From: Halomonas sp. McH1-25
GTDB taxonomy: Bacteria; Pseudomonadota; Gammaproteobacteria; Pseudomonadales; Halomonadaceae
Direction of reading: 5' to 3'
Assembly: GCF_022348165.1 (NCBI RefSeq)
Contig: NZ_JAKRFI010000001.1
Location: 186,001 to 250,000 of the forward strand
Length of the DNA stretch: 64,000 bases
How positions within the stretch are numbered: position 1 is the stretch's first letter; each line of letters starts with the position of its first letter. Below the pieces are notes generated by a model that saw only the letters and a program-made list of their open reading frames with translations, was not told the origin of the DNA and did not search any database. Made by a program: the position numbers and the translations under genes. Shown here piece by piece: positions 48,559-57,018 of the stretch.

Positions 48559-48762
48559 CTACACCTTCCAGACCTGCAGCAGGGGAGCTTTGGCCCCCTC
48601 GCGACGAGCTTGATACTCGGCTTCGCGGCGGGCTTGTTCAGCCTGCCTGAGGCTGACCGGGGCTTCGTCTTCGAAATCAGAGTTGGAAGCGTTGGTAAAG
48701 CTGGTCTGATGCGTTCCCAAGCGTACGCGGACAGAGCGAAGGACCCGCTGCGCCATAGTCAT
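48559..48762 (-). CDS. Small basic protein on the opposite strand, 67 residues
   Basis: ATG at 48762 after AAGGAG: MTMAQRVLRSVRVRLGTHQT, then SNSDFEDEAPVSLRQAEQARREAEYQARREGAKAP. Soluble, with a helical Arg/Glu end. Leftward in a rightward zone, converging on the terminator at 48518, which could serve it as well. No family recognised. Confidence 0.5.
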   Translation of the reverse strand: MTMAQRVLRSVRVRLGTHQTSFTNASNSDFEDEAPVSLRQAEQARREAEYQARREGAKAPLLQVWKV

Positions 48763-49094
48763 TGTTGCTCTCCTTGTCATGTCGAAGGCTTCACTGCCTC
48801 GCCCATTACGTTAATACACATTGCGTTACGTTCAAAGGGTGAGGCGGGTAAACATGGCAGGAAAGACAAAGCCCGGCATCCTTGCCGGGCCAAGAGGGCC
48901 TGCTGGAGGGGGATGGATCACGGCCCTACAAGTTACCCCATCCTTGGGGTGGGCCGGCTCGTGACCCCCAGTCGTGACCGGCCCGAAGGAGCAGTATTCA
49001 TGCACTTCCCACCCTAGAAGTGCTTTTCATCACGCGCTGCTAATTTTCGTTTAGTTTAAGTAAGCGAGCGAAACGCTACGCAGCTGAGTTTCTA
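48763..49094. other. Gap before the lysis genes with two hairpins
   Basis: No convincing gene. It holds the hairpin GCCCGGCA-TCCT-TGCCGGGC (48871-48890; T-rich TTTGTCTTTC on the reverse strand) and a larger stem GGGCCGG (48950-48956) / CCGGCCC (48978-48984) enclosing two CGTGAC copies. A late promoter may be here but I cannot point to it. Confidence 0.4.
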
Positions 49095-49108
49095 CTGTCG
49101 TGAGACAG
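49095..49108 (+). promoter_or_regulatory. GTGA-loop hairpin 1, before the endolysin gene
   Basis: CTGTC-GTGA-GACAG, five pairs, 11 bases before the ATG. Member of a seven-copy family with compensating stem changes; see the finding. Confidence 0.6.
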
Positions 49109-49119
49109 CAGGTAATTAC

Positions 49120-49680
49120 ATGACGCATCCGCTCCAGCAGCGACTGATCGCCGAGGTCATCGACCGAGAGGGCGGTTTCGTCGATCATCCGTCCGACCGT
49201 GGCGGGCCCACCAAGTACGGCATCACCCAGGCAGTGGCACGCCGGCATGGCTATCACGGCCCGATGTGCGACCTGCCGTACCAGAAGGCCTTCGACATTT
49301 ACGCCGCCGATTACTGGCACACGCTACGCCTGGACGATATCGCGTCGATCCATGAGCCGCTGGCCGAGTATCTGTTCGACTACGGCGTGAACAGCGGGTA
49401 TGGCCGTGCCGGGGAAGAACTGCAGCACACCCTGAACGTGCTCAATGATCAGCAGCGCTACTACCGCGACATGAAGGTGGACGGGGCGATTGGCCCGATC
49501 ACGCTCGCGGCGTTGCGCGACTTCAACCGGGCACGAGGCGATGAAGGCCTGCGCGTATTGGCCTCCACGATCAATGCCTGTCGCATTGCCTTCTGCCGCG
49601 ACCTGGCACGCAAACGACAGAGCCAGGAAGCATTCGCCTATGGCTGGTTCCGGCGTGTCGTCGAACTGGGAGGGGCATGA
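49120..49680 (+). CDS. Endolysin, GH108 muramidase type with PG-binding domain
   Basis: 186 residues. The catalytic motif is VIDREGGFVDHPSDRGGPTKYGIT (Glu in EGG, typical of GH108 phage lysins), then the C-terminal PG_binding_3-like region (LQHTLNVLNDQQRYYRDMKVDGAIGPITLAAL). No signal peptide, so it depends on a holin. It is followed immediately by a coiled-coil membrane gene and a holin gene. Confidence 0.88.
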   Translation: MTHPLQQRLIAEVIDREGGFVDHPSDRGGPTKYGITQAVARRHGYHGPMCDLPYQKAFDIYAADYWHTLRLDDIASIHEPLAEYLFDYGVNSGYGRAGEELQHTLNVLNDQQRYYRDMKVDGAIGPITLAALRDFNRARGDEGLRVLASTINACRIAFCRDLARKRQSQEAFAYGWFRRVVELGGA

Positions 49681-50000
49681 TGGCAGGGCAAAACGATACC
49701 CAGCTTGACCGTATCGAGGGCCTGCTTTCACAGGTGCTCGATCGCCTGTCCCGTATGGAAGAGCGCCAGAATGCGCAGTCTGCCCAACTCGAAAGCCAAC
49801 GCGCGCAGCTGACCGAGCACAGCCAGCGCCTACGCGACATCGAACTGCAGCATGCCGTGTCCGTGGCCACGACCAAACAGGAAGGCAAACGCCTGCTGGG
49901 ACGATGGGGCGCTATGTTCTCCATCTTCCTGGTCATCCTCGGAGCGATCGGCTCCCTCATCAGCAAGGCCGTGCTCGAGCTCATCAAGGGGGCGTCATGA
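49677..50000 (+). CDS. Coiled-coil protein with C-terminal membrane helix (lysis accessory)
   Basis: 107 residues: MMAGQNDTQLDRIEGLLSQV, a long coiled coil (RMEERQNAQSAQLESQRAQLTEHSQRLRDIEL), then a single C-terminal helix (MFSIFLVILGAIGSLISKAVL). This resembles XhlA-type or holin-associated proteins. Overlaps endolysin and the next gene by 4 bases each (ATGA). Confidence 0.65.
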   Translation: MMAGQNDTQLDRIEGLLSQVLDRLSRMEERQNAQSAQLESQRAQLTEHSQRLRDIELQHAVSVATTKQEGKRLLGRWGAMFSIFLVILGAIGSLISKAVLELIKGAS

Positions 50001-50536
50001 ACTGGGGAGACATTCGTAATGCCGTCGCAACCGTGGCGCCTGCACTGGGCACGGCGCTTGGCGGACCGGCTGGTACTGCTGTTGGCAGTCTGCTGGCTTC
50101 TGCGCTGGGCGTGGAAGCAACACCGGAAGCAGTCGAGGCGGCGCTCAAGCGTGACCCTGCGTCCGCACTGAAGCTGCGCCAGGTGGAAGCTGACCTGGAG
50201 CGAGCCCGGATGGAGGCAACCACCGAGCGGCAGCGCATCGTTAACCAGACCATGCAGGCCGAGCTATCGCAGGAAGGCTGGTTCAAGTCTGGCTGGCGTC
50301 CCGCGCTGGGCTGGGTATTCGCTGCCTCACTCGGCGCGCTGGCCGGCGTTATGGCCTATACCGTCGCCCTGAATCCTACCGTCGTCAGCGATCCCGACTT
50401 CACCGGCATGCTGGTGTGGCTGTTCGTGACCATGGGCGCAGCGCTGGGCATCAACGTGCGCGAGCGCAGCAAGGACAAGGCAACACGGCTTGGCATTATG
50501 CCTGGCAGCCTGCTGGATCGGATCAAGACGAGGTAA
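49997..50536 (+). CDS. Holin of the GTA_holin_3TM type
   Basis: 179 residues from ATG 49997: MNWGDIRNAVATVAPALGTA, then ALGGPAGTAVGSLLASALGVEATPEAVEAALKRDPASALKLRQVEADL, and two helices (PALGWVFAASLGALAGVMAYTV and TGMLVWLFVTMGAALGINV). The glycine-rich first helix and the rest match the 3TM holin family. It releases endolysin to the periplasm. Confidence 0.8.
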   Translation: MNWGDIRNAVATVAPALGTALGGPAGTAVGSLLASALGVEATPEAVEAALKRDPASALKLRQVEADLERARMEATTERQRIVNQTMQAELSQEGWFKSGWRPALGWVFAASLGALAGVMAYTVALNPTVVSDPDFTGMLVWLFVTMGAALGINVRERSKDKATRLGIMPGSLLDRIKTR

Positions 50537-50539
50537 GGC

Positions 50540-51133
50540 ATGAGCAACGAAGCAGCCATCGAGCAAGAGATTCAGGGCAAGGGGCTCAATGCGCCACGTC
50601 TGACGCCCGAGCACATCGATAACATGATTGTCGCCGGAAGCTACCACGTTTTCCCTGGCACGACTGTGACCGTGTGCTGCCTAACACTGCGCAATGGATT
50701 CACCGTGGTGGGCGAGTCGGCGTGTGCCAGCCCCGAGAATTTTGACGAGAGCATCGGTCGCAAGATTGCCCGCGATAATGCCCGCGAGAAGATCTGGCAG
50801 CTTGAAGGCTACCTGCTGCGTGAACGCCTCCACCAGGGCGCAATGACTGCACCCGTTGCCGCTCGCAAGCAGGGCAAGCCCAGCGCTTCAGAGTTGGTGG
50901 TAACCGATTGCGGCGGCCTGAACTTCTACCAGTCGCACAAGTGCGTTCATGCTCGCCCAATGACGCGAGGCGACTACAACCTCTATCGAGGTTGGCAGAT
51001 CCCGGAAGACGAGAACCCGGCCGATGAGGGCTACCTGGTCATCTATAACCGAGGCACCGAGGACCATTACGAGTCCTGGTCGCCGAAGCATGTCTTCGAA
51101 GACGGCTATACCGAGCTGAGCGAAGACAGGTAA
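50540..51133 (+). CDS. Gp49-like phage protein
   Basis: 197 residues. The middle PEHIDNMIVAGSYHVFPGTTVTVCCLTLRNGFTVVGESACASPENFDESIGRKIARDNAREKIWQLEGYLLRERL is the Gp49-like domain, often found near lysis or terminase genes. The C-terminal 80 residues look separate (GDYNLYRGWQIPEDENPADEGYLVIYN). Function unknown. Confidence 0.8.
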   Translation: MSNEAAIEQEIQGKGLNAPRLTPEHIDNMIVAGSYHVFPGTTVTVCCLTLRNGFTVVGESACASPENFDESIGRKIARDNAREKIWQLEGYLLRERLHQGAMTAPVAARKQGKPSASELVVTDCGGLNFYQSHKCVHARPMTRGDYNLYRGWQIPEDENPADEGYLVIYNRGTEDHYESWSPKHVFEDGYTELSEDR

Positions 51134-51159
51134 CCGAATCCCCGCAAGGGGTAGGGCCA

Positions 51160-51242
51160 CGCCGTGAGGCGCCGCCCGCTTATCCGCGGCTCGTCGTGAG
51201 ACGCCCGCATCTTTTACAAAGAGGCCGCACGCCGTGAGGCGT
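51160..51242 (+). promoter_or_regulatory. Three GTGA-loop hairpins (2, 3, 4) before the small terminase gene
   Basis: CGCC-GTGA-GGCG (51160-51171), CGTC-GTGA-GACG (51192-51203) and ACGCC-GTGA-GGCGT (51229-51242). Stem bases differ but stay paired. The third lies 11 bases before the ATG at 51254 and contains GAGG, so it may also be the ribosome-binding site. They occupy most of the 120-bp gap. Confidence 0.65.
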
Positions 51243-51253
51243 CCGGAAACGAC

Positions 51254-51853
51254 ATGGCAGCACGATACGACTGGGAGGCGATCGAAGCGGAATATCGCAC
51301 CGGTCGTTTCTCGCTGCGTCAGCTTTCTGACCGACATGGGCCGAGTGAGGCCGCGATCCGCAAGCGCGCCAAGGGTGACGCCAAGCGTCCGCCTTGGAAA
51401 AAGGATCTGACGGACGCCGTCCGCAAGCGCACGCGTGAGAAGATCACCCGCGAGGCCCTGCCGCCCGAGGCCCGGGAGGCGCTCAACGACGATGACGAAG
51501 CTATCGTCGAGCATGCCGCCAATGAAAATTCCGCTGTCGTTCATGGCCACCGCAAGCTGCTGACTCGCTGGCGATCCATCACCGAGCGCTACGCCGAGAC
51601 GCTCGAGTCACAGCTGGCCACCGGCAAGATCGACGTCCAGGTGAAGTCCGGCGACGTGGTTGAGATCGATGTCCCGCTGGACTACGTCGGCAAGGCCATG
51701 GCCAACGGCACCGCCGCGCTGGAGAAGGTAGTCAAACTTGAGCGACAGTCCTACGGGCTCGACCTGGAAGGTGAAGATACGCCACCCGAGCGCGAGATGA
51801 CCGACGCCGAGCTCGACGCCAAGATCCGCCGACTGCAGGAATCCGATGGATGA
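51254..51853 (+). CDS. terS: Terminase small subunit
   Basis: 199 residues. The N-terminal HTH is AARYDWEAIEAEYRTGRFSLRQLSDRHGPSEAAIRKRAKGDAKRPPWKKDL, typical of phage small terminases that bind pac sites. The middle helices (REKITREALPPEAREALNDDDEAIVEHAANENSAVVHGHRKLLTRW) form the oligomer; the acidic end EREMTDAELDAKIRRLQ contacts TerL. Overlaps terL-N by 8 bases. Confidence 0.82.
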   Translation: MAARYDWEAIEAEYRTGRFSLRQLSDRHGPSEAAIRKRAKGDAKRPPWKKDLTDAVRKRTREKITREALPPEAREALNDDDEAIVEHAANENSAVVHGHRKLLTRWRSITERYAETLESQLATGKIDVQVKSGDVVEIDVPLDYVGKAMANGTAALEKVVKLERQSYGLDLEGEDTPPEREMTDAELDAKIRRLQESDG

Positions 51854-52556
51854 CCGGGCGCGCAAGCTGGAGCTGCTGCGCCTGCTCGAGGAAAAGGCCC
51901 GGCGTCGCCGCTACAACCTGATCGACTCGCTGTTTCCCGAGGAAGGGCCGTTCCGGCGTGAGCTGTACGCCAAGCACATGGAGTTCTTCCGGGCCGGCAA
52001 GCTCCACCGAGAACGGCTGTTCATGGCCGGCAACCGTGTCGGCAAGACCATCGCCGGGGGTGGGGAGATGACCTACCACTTGACTGGCAACTATCCAGAC
52101 TGGTGGGACGGCCATCGCCTCGAACGGCCGATCACGGCACTCGCTGCCGGTGACACCAGCCAGACCACCCGCGACATCATCCAGTCCAAGCTGCTCGGCG
52201 GCCTGTGGGATACCGAAGAGTTTGGTACCGGGCTGATCCCGCGCGCCTTGCTGGGCAAGCCGACACCCGCGCGTGGCGTCGCCAACCTCTATGAGGAAAT
52301 CCGGGTCAAGCACGCCTCGGGCGGTTGGTCGCGGCTCATGCTGCGCAGTTACGACCAGGGCCGGCGCATCTTCCAGGGCACTGAGCAGGACGTGGTGTGG
52401 CTCGACGAGGAAGTGCCCAAGGATGTCTACGACGAGGCGCTGATCCGCACCATGACCACGCGCGGCATCGTGATGATGACGTTCACGCCGCTGTCCGGCC
52501 TCACCGAACTGGTGGTGTCGTTCCTCGAAGCCAAGCATCAACAGGAGCCGGTATGA
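51846..52556 (+). CDS. Large terminase, ATPase part only (split gene)
   Basis: 236 residues holding the packaging ATPase. Walker A is FMAGNRVGKTIAGG; Walker B/catalytic Glu is in QDVVWLDEEVPKDVYDEAL; coupling motif is MMTFTPLSGLTELV. It stops at TGA 52554-52556 after FLEAKHQQEPV, in the linker where intact homologs continue to the nuclease. The remaining nuclease part begins at 52783. No motif seems missing. The stop overlaps the inserted gene as ATGA. Confidence 0.85.
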   Translation: MDDRARKLELLRLLEEKARRRRYNLIDSLFPEEGPFRRELYAKHMEFFRAGKLHRERLFMAGNRVGKTIAGGGEMTYHLTGNYPDWWDGHRLERPITALAAGDTSQTTRDIIQSKLLGGLWDTEEFGTGLIPRALLGKPTPARGVANLYEEIRVKHASGGWSRLMLRSYDQGRRIFQGTEQDVVWLDEEVPKDVYDEALIRTMTTRGIVMMTFTPLSGLTELVVSFLEAKHQQEPV

Positions 52557-52786
52557 CCGACCCGATCCGTGACGAATATCTCGCCGGGACACTGTCAGCC
52601 CAGTACCAGCAGGGCCGCACCACGTCCATGACCAAGCGCATCGCCGACCTGGTGCGTGAGCGTGGCATCAAGCGGGGCAACCTGGCTCTACGCATTGCCC
52701 GCAAGATCGACAGCCGCGTCGAACATGGCGAGGTGATGACCATCGCAGGCGCCGAATTCACCGTGCAGGATCCCGCCCAGGCATGA
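52553..52786 (+). CDS. Gene inserted between the two terminase parts, 77 residues
   Basis: MTDPIRDEYLAGTLSAQYQQ then TTSMTKRIADLVRERGIKRGNLALRIARKIDSRVEHGEVMTIAGAEF. A small basic, helical protein, unlike terminase. It has 4-base ATGA overlaps on both sides, in a different frame from both terminase parts. I do not recognise it; the REGIxRGNLALRIARKI pattern could be an HTH. It may regulate or bridge the terminase halves. Confidence 0.65.
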   Translation: MTDPIRDEYLAGTLSAQYQQGRTTSMTKRIADLVRERGIKRGNLALRIARKIDSRVEHGEVMTIAGAEFTVQDPAQA

Positions 52787-53505
52787 GCCGCTATGTGGTG
52801 CAGGCCGGTTGGCAGGACGCGCCTCACTTGAGCCAGCAGGACATCGACGACATGAGCCAGGGCATATCCCCGCATCAGCTGGATGCACGTATGAAGGGCA
52901 TTCCGACGCTGGGCGCCGGGGCGATCTATCCGGTACCGGAAGACGACATTGTCTGCGACCCGTTCCAGATTCCCACCTGGTGGGCGCGTGTGTATGGCCT
53001 CGACGTGGGCTGGAAGAAGACCGCCGGCATCTGGGGTGCGATCGACCGGGACACGGACATGCTCTACCTGTACAGCGAGCACTACCGGGGCCAGGCCGAG
53101 GCAGCGGTACACGCCAAGGCGATCAAGATGCGCGGCGCCTGGATTCCCGGCGTGATCGATACCGCCGCACGCGGCCGCAGCCAGGTAGACGGCAGGAGTC
53201 TGTTCAACCTCTACGAGGACGAGGGGCTGCTGCTCAATAACGCCAACAAGGCCGTGGAAGCTGGGCTGATGGAAGTCCTCGAGCGGCTCTCGTCCGGGCG
53301 TCTCAAGGTTTTCAGCACGCTGCAGCACTGGCTGGGTGAGTTCCGGCTATATCGGCGTGACGAGAAAGGCCGCATCGTGAAGGAGAACGACCACCTGATG
53401 GATGCTACCCGCTACCTGGTCATGGGGCTTCACCACGCCACCACGCGCCCGTTGGGGCAGACGCACCAGATCACCACGCCCGGCGACCCGACTGCAGGAT
53501 ACTGA
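52783..53505 (+). CDS. Large terminase, nuclease part only (split gene)
   Basis: 240 residues with the RNase H-like headful nuclease. It opens MSRYVVQAGWQDAPHLSQQD, a sequence internal to intact TerL proteins, continuing SPHQLDARMKGIPTLGAGAIYPVPEDDIV. Metal ligands are Asp in VYGLDVGWKKTAG, Asp in VIDTAARG, and Asp in ENDHLMDATRYLVMGL. Complete C-terminus. Its own start codon and coupling suggest a separate polypeptide. Confidence 0.85.
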   Translation: MSRYVVQAGWQDAPHLSQQDIDDMSQGISPHQLDARMKGIPTLGAGAIYPVPEDDIVCDPFQIPTWWARVYGLDVGWKKTAGIWGAIDRDTDMLYLYSEHYRGQAEAAVHAKAIKMRGAWIPGVIDTAARGRSQVDGRSLFNLYEDEGLLLNNANKAVEAGLMEVLERLSSGRLKVFSTLQHWLGEFRLYRRDEKGRIVKENDHLMDATRYLVMGLHHATTRPLGQTHQITTPGDPTAGY

Positions 53506-53506
53506 C

Positions 53507-55747
53507 ATGCGAGATGAAGCGACCGTCGCGATGACGGACGACGAACAGTATGAGGAAGAGGCCGAGCGCCAATTCCTGGAAGAGACGCTGGCCGGCCTGG
53601 GTTCGAAGCTGCACACCCTGGCCCATGATCAGGTCGCGGCACGCAACCAGATCGAGACGCGCTGGCTGACCGACCTGCGTCAGTACCACGGCGACTACAC
53701 GCCGGACGAGATTGCGCGCATGAAGGCCAACGACTCGTCCCAGGTCTACGTCAACATCACCCGCAACAAGACACGCGCAGCCATCGCCCGGCTCAGTGAC
53801 ATGTTGCTGCCCAATGATGACCGCAACTTCGGTCTCAAGCCGACCCCGGTACCGGCAACCAGCCAGGCTGGGCGAGCCCTGCAGCATGACGGCATGAGTA
53901 GCCAGGCCGTCATGATGGGCGCCATGGGTCAGGCGGGATCACCGCAGTTTGGCCAGCCCGATCAGCAGAAGCAGCTTGAGCAAGCCGCCAGGGCCATGCA
54001 GCAGCAGATCGAGGACGATTTCACCGAGGCCAGCTACAACGGCAAGGTTCGGGATGTCATCGACGATGCTTGCAAGCTGGGTACCGGCATCCTCAAGGGG
54101 CCGACCGTGGTCAATCGCGCCCGGCGTGCCTGGGTCACCGATCCACAATCCGGTCGCAGCGTGCTGGAGGTGCAGGAAGAATTCCGGCCTAGCCTCGAGC
54201 GTGTGGATCCGTGGGACTTCTTCCCAGACATGTCGGCATGCTCGATGAAGGAAGCCGAGTTCGTTTTCGAGCGTAAGCTGGTCAACCGCAAGCAGCTGCG
54301 CGAGCTAGCTGACCTGCCAGGCGTCATCCCCGGACAGTTGCGCAAGGCGCTGGAGGACGAGAAGGGGCAATCCTTCAGTCAGGATCGGCGCGACGAACTG
54401 CGAGCAATTACCGGCGTTGATACCGTGGCCTCGGACAAGCGCTGGGAGCTTTGGGAATACTGGGGGCCGCTGGACAAGGACGAGCTACGTTCATGCGGCT
54501 GTGACGCCGATGACGATCCTCTCGTCGAGTACACCGGCTGCGTGTTGATGGTGGGCCCGCATGTCATCAAGGCGGCCATCAATCCGCTGGATACCGACGA
54601 CCTGCCGTACTCAGTTTTCAACTGGGAAGAGGACCGCTCGAGTATCTTTGGCTTCGGCGTGCCGTACCTGATGCGTCACCCTCAGCGCGTGGTCAATGCC
54701 GCATGGCGAATGATGATGGACAACGCCGGGCTCTCCGCCGGGCCGCAGGTCGTCGTCAGCAAGAAAGGCATCTCACCGGCAGACGGTAGCTGGACGATCC
54801 GGCCCCGGAAAGTCTGGTTCGCCACCGGTGAAGGCAACGTCGATCAGGCCTTCAAGGTGTTCAACATCCAGTCGAACCAGGGCGACCTGTTCGCCATCTT
54901 CCAGGCGGCCCAGCAACTCGCTGATACCGAGACGAACCTGCCGATCCTGCTCCAGGGTGAAGGAGCCAGCGGCGGTCCCGGCGCTAAGACAGCGACTGGC
55001 ATGCAGATGCTGATGAACAACAGCAACATCGTGCTGCGCTCGGCGGTGAAGAACTTCGATGACGGTATCACCGAGCCCACGGTGCGTCGCTTCTACGACT
55101 ACCACATGCTGTATACCGATCGCGCCGAGATCAAAGGTGACTTCGATATTGTCGCGCGGGGTAGCACGGTACTGGTGGCACGCGAAGAGCAGCAGGAAAA
55201 GCTGATCATGCTCACCCAAGTGGCCGGCGGCAATCCGTTGTTCGCGCAGATGACCGACTGGCATGGCCTGTACAAGGAAATCCTGCGCTCCATGCAGGTG
55301 CCGGTGGATAGTATCGTCAAGAGCGAGGAAACGCTGGCTGAAGAACAGCAGAGCCAGGGGCAGCAGGAGCCGCCACCCGAGGTACAGATCAAGATGGCCG
55401 AGATGCAACTCAAGCAACAGGAGCTGCAGCTCAAGGCCCAGCAGCAGCAGACCGACCTCCAGCTGCGTCAGCAACAGCAGCAGTGGGATCAGCAGTACAA
55501 GGCGGCCCAGTTGCAGAGCGATCAGGAGATTGCTCGTCAGAAGCTAGCCACCGAGCAAGGCATCTCGTTGGCGGAGCTCGAAGCCAGGCTAGGTCTAGAG
55601 TCCCAAAAGCTAGAGCTCAAAATGCAGGAGACAGCCGCCAAGCTACAGACCGAGCGTGACAAGGCAGCAGCACAGCTGACCGATCGCCAGAACGACCGAC
55701 TGGCACGCGGCCAGAACCAGGCCATGGGGTTCGATAGTTATGGCTGA
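53507..55747 (+). CDS. Portal (head-tail connector) protein
   Basis: 746 residues from ATG 53507. MRDEATVAMTDDEQYEEEAE, then ETRWLTDLRQYHGDYTPDEI, SSQVYVNITRNKTRAAIARLSDMLLPNDD, and VDPWDFFPDMSACSMKEAEFVFERKLV are typical of podovirus portals, followed by SIFGFGVPYLMRHPQRVVNAAWRMMMDN. The last 130 residues are a Gln-rich coiled coil (KQQELQLKAQQQQTDLQLRQ), the internal barrel-like tail. Forms the dodecamer for DNA packaging. Confidence 0.85.
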   Translation: MRDEATVAMTDDEQYEEEAERQFLEETLAGLGSKLHTLAHDQVAARNQIETRWLTDLRQYHGDYTPDEIARMKANDSSQVYVNITRNKTRAAIARLSDMLLPNDDRNFGLKPTPVPATSQAGRALQHDGMSSQAVMMGAMGQAGSPQFGQPDQQKQLEQAARAMQQQIEDDFTEASYNGKVRDVIDDACKLGTGILKGPTVVNRARRAWVTDPQSGRSVLEVQEEFRPSLERVDPWDFFPDMSACSMKEAEFVFERKLVNRKQLRELADLPGVIPGQLRKALEDEKGQSFSQDRRDELRAITGVDTVASDKRWELWEYWGPLDKDELRSCGCDADDDPLVEYTGCVLMVGPHVIKAAINPLDTDDLPYSVFNWEEDRSSIFGFGVPYLMRHPQRVVNAAWRMMMDNAGLSAGPQVVVSKKGISPADGSWTIRPRKVWFATGEGNVDQAFKVFNIQSNQGDLFAIFQAAQQLADTETNLPILLQGEGASGGPGAKTATGMQMLMNNSNIVLRSAVKNFDDGITEPTVRRFYDYHMLYTDRAEIKGDFDIVARGSTVLVAREEQQEKLIMLTQVAGGNPLFAQMTDWHGLYKEILRSMQVPVDSIVKSEETLAEEQQSQGQQEPPPEVQIKMAEMQLKQQELQLKAQQQQTDLQLRQQQQQWDQQYKAAQLQSDQEIARQKLATEQGISLAELEARLGLESQKLELKMQETAAKLQTERDKAAAQLTDRQNDRLARGQNQAMGFDSYG

Positions 55748-55946
55748 GATCGAGAAGCACAGCCTCACCTGGAAGACCGTTACCGAGTGGGCCGAGAAAC
55801 GCCGGGGCGAAGCAACAGCCAGCCTGATCCAGGGCGGCACCGCGCCTGGCCATGATGACAAGCTTCGCGGCGAGATCCGCGCAATCGATGACTTGCTGGC
55901 CCTGGCTGACGAGCCCGAGCCGATACAGACCCCAGTTACCTACTAG
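55740..55946 (+). CDS. Small virion-region protein, 68 residues
   Basis: MAEIEKHSLTWKTVTEWAEK followed by RRGEATASLIQGGTAPGHDDKLRGEIRAIDDLLALADEPEP. Helical; overlaps the portal end by 8 bases. Similar short genes accompany podovirus portals. Role unknown. A terminator follows at once. Confidence 0.65.
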   Translation: MAEIEKHSLTWKTVTEWAEKRRGEATASLIQGGTAPGHDDKLRGEIRAIDDLLALADEPEPIQTPVTY

Positions 55947-55969
55947 GCCCGCCATTGCGCGGGCCTTTT
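55946..55969 (+). terminator. Intrinsic terminator within the late operon
   Basis: GGCCCGC-CATTGC-GCGGGCC followed by TTTT, directly at the stop of the preceding gene and before the scaffold gene. Late transcription must read through or restart, consistent with antitermination. Confidence 0.75.
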
Positions 55970-55971
55970 CA

Positions 55972-55983
55972 TGCCGTGAGGCA
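55972..55983 (+). promoter_or_regulatory. GTGA-loop hairpin 5, before the scaffold gene
   Basis: TGCC-GTGA-GGCA, four pairs, just after the terminator and 25 bases before the ATG. The real ribosome-binding site is GGGAG further on, so the hairpin is not only a ribosome site. Confidence 0.6.
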
Positions 55984-56008
55984 CCACAGCCGTTCGGGAG
56001 AACCGCTA

Positions 56009-56998
56009 ATGAGCACCGAGAACCAGCCGCTGAACAACCAGCCGCCGGAACAAGAAGACGATTTCGATAGCGCTTTCGATGAGTTTGCCGGAGGTCGCGG
56101 AGCCGATACCCGTGATACCGACCGCGACTTCGCTGGGAAAGATGACGAACCCCAGGACGAGGATGCGCAAGGGGAAACTGGTAACGACCCTGAGCCCGGC
56201 GAAGACCAGGAGGAAGGCGAGGACACTGGCCAACCCAAGGACGATATTGCCGAGCGCCTTGCTCGCCTGGAAACCCTCGAGGCAGAGAACCAGCGGCTGA
56301 AGCATTCCGAGGCTAGCCAACGTGGCCGCCTGGGTGCGTATCAGCGACAGATCAACGAACTGCAGCGTCAGTACCAGCAGCGCCAGAGCGGCGCGTCGGC
56401 GACGCCGCAGAGCAAGAACCCTGACGGGCAGGACGCCAAAGGCGTTAATGACCAGCAAAAACAGGACATGGCCGAGTCCATGGGACTGGAAGACTGGGAG
56501 TCGTTCAAGGCGGACTTTCCCGACATGGCCCGCGCATTCGAGGCCCGTCTCCAAGCAGACCGGCAGCAGTATGCGCAACTCGAGCAGCGTCTGGCTCAGT
56601 ACGAGCCGGCGATGCAATCCATCCAGCAGCAGGCCCAGGAACAGCACCTCAAGGCTCAGGAGGACGCGCTATCAGCCCGCCATCCTGACTGGCGAGAAGT
56701 GATCGCTGCGCCGGCGTTCGCTGAATGGCTCAACCAGCAACCCGAATCCCTGCAACGCCTGACAGCATCCGACAACGCCGCCGACGCGGCCGCGCTGCTG
56801 GATTTCTATCAGGCAGCCACAGGGAGTGCCGGGACCGCTGACAGCCGTGCAGTCACGCACGACACGCAAGACAAACGGCGCGAACGTCTCGCGGCCGCCC
56901 AGTCCGTAGGACGCCGAGGGGCGCCACGCCAGGGCGCGGTAGACGATGACTTCGATGCCGCCTTCGACCACTACGCCGCAAAGAAAGCGGCCCGCTAA
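56009..56998 (+). CDS. Scaffolding protein
   Basis: 329 residues from ATG 56009. Very acidic disordered start (QEDDFDSAFDEFAGG, DEPQDEDAQGETGND), then a coiled coil (ERLARLETLEAENQRLKHSE and QRQINELQRQYQQRQSG), and a basic-helical C-terminus with DDDFDAAFDHYAAKKAAR. The acidic, coiled, helical layout directly before the coat gene is that of podovirus scaffolds. The DDFDxAFDxxA motif appears at both ends. Confidence 0.75.
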   Translation: MSTENQPLNNQPPEQEDDFDSAFDEFAGGRGADTRDTDRDFAGKDDEPQDEDAQGETGNDPEPGEDQEEGEDTGQPKDDIAERLARLETLEAENQRLKHSEASQRGRLGAYQRQINELQRQYQQRQSGASATPQSKNPDGQDAKGVNDQQKQDMAESMGLEDWESFKADFPDMARAFEARLQADRQQYAQLEQRLAQYEPAMQSIQQQAQEQHLKAQEDALSARHPDWREVIAAPAFAEWLNQQPESLQRLTASDNAADAAALLDFYQAATGSAGTADSRAVTHDTQDKRRERLAAAQSVGRRGAPRQGAVDDDFDAAFDHYAAKKAAR

Positions 56999-56999
56999 C

Positions 57000-57009
57000 A
57001 CCGTGAGGT
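57000..57009 (+). promoter_or_regulatory. GTGA-loop hairpin 6, before the coat gene
   Basis: ACC-GTGA-GGT, three pairs only, nine bases before the ATG at 57019. GAGG overlaps the ribosome-binding site. Confidence 0.5.
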
Positions 57010-57018
57010 AGTAAGCAC

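Noticed and set aside
48854-48964. 36-codon frame MAGKTKPGILAGPRGPAGGG...
   Set aside because: It runs through a hairpin, has low complexity and no good ribosome-binding site.
51846-53505. Programmed frameshift joining the two terminase parts
   Set aside because: A whole 231-bp gene in a third frame separates the parts, each with stop and start codons, so no single slip could join them.
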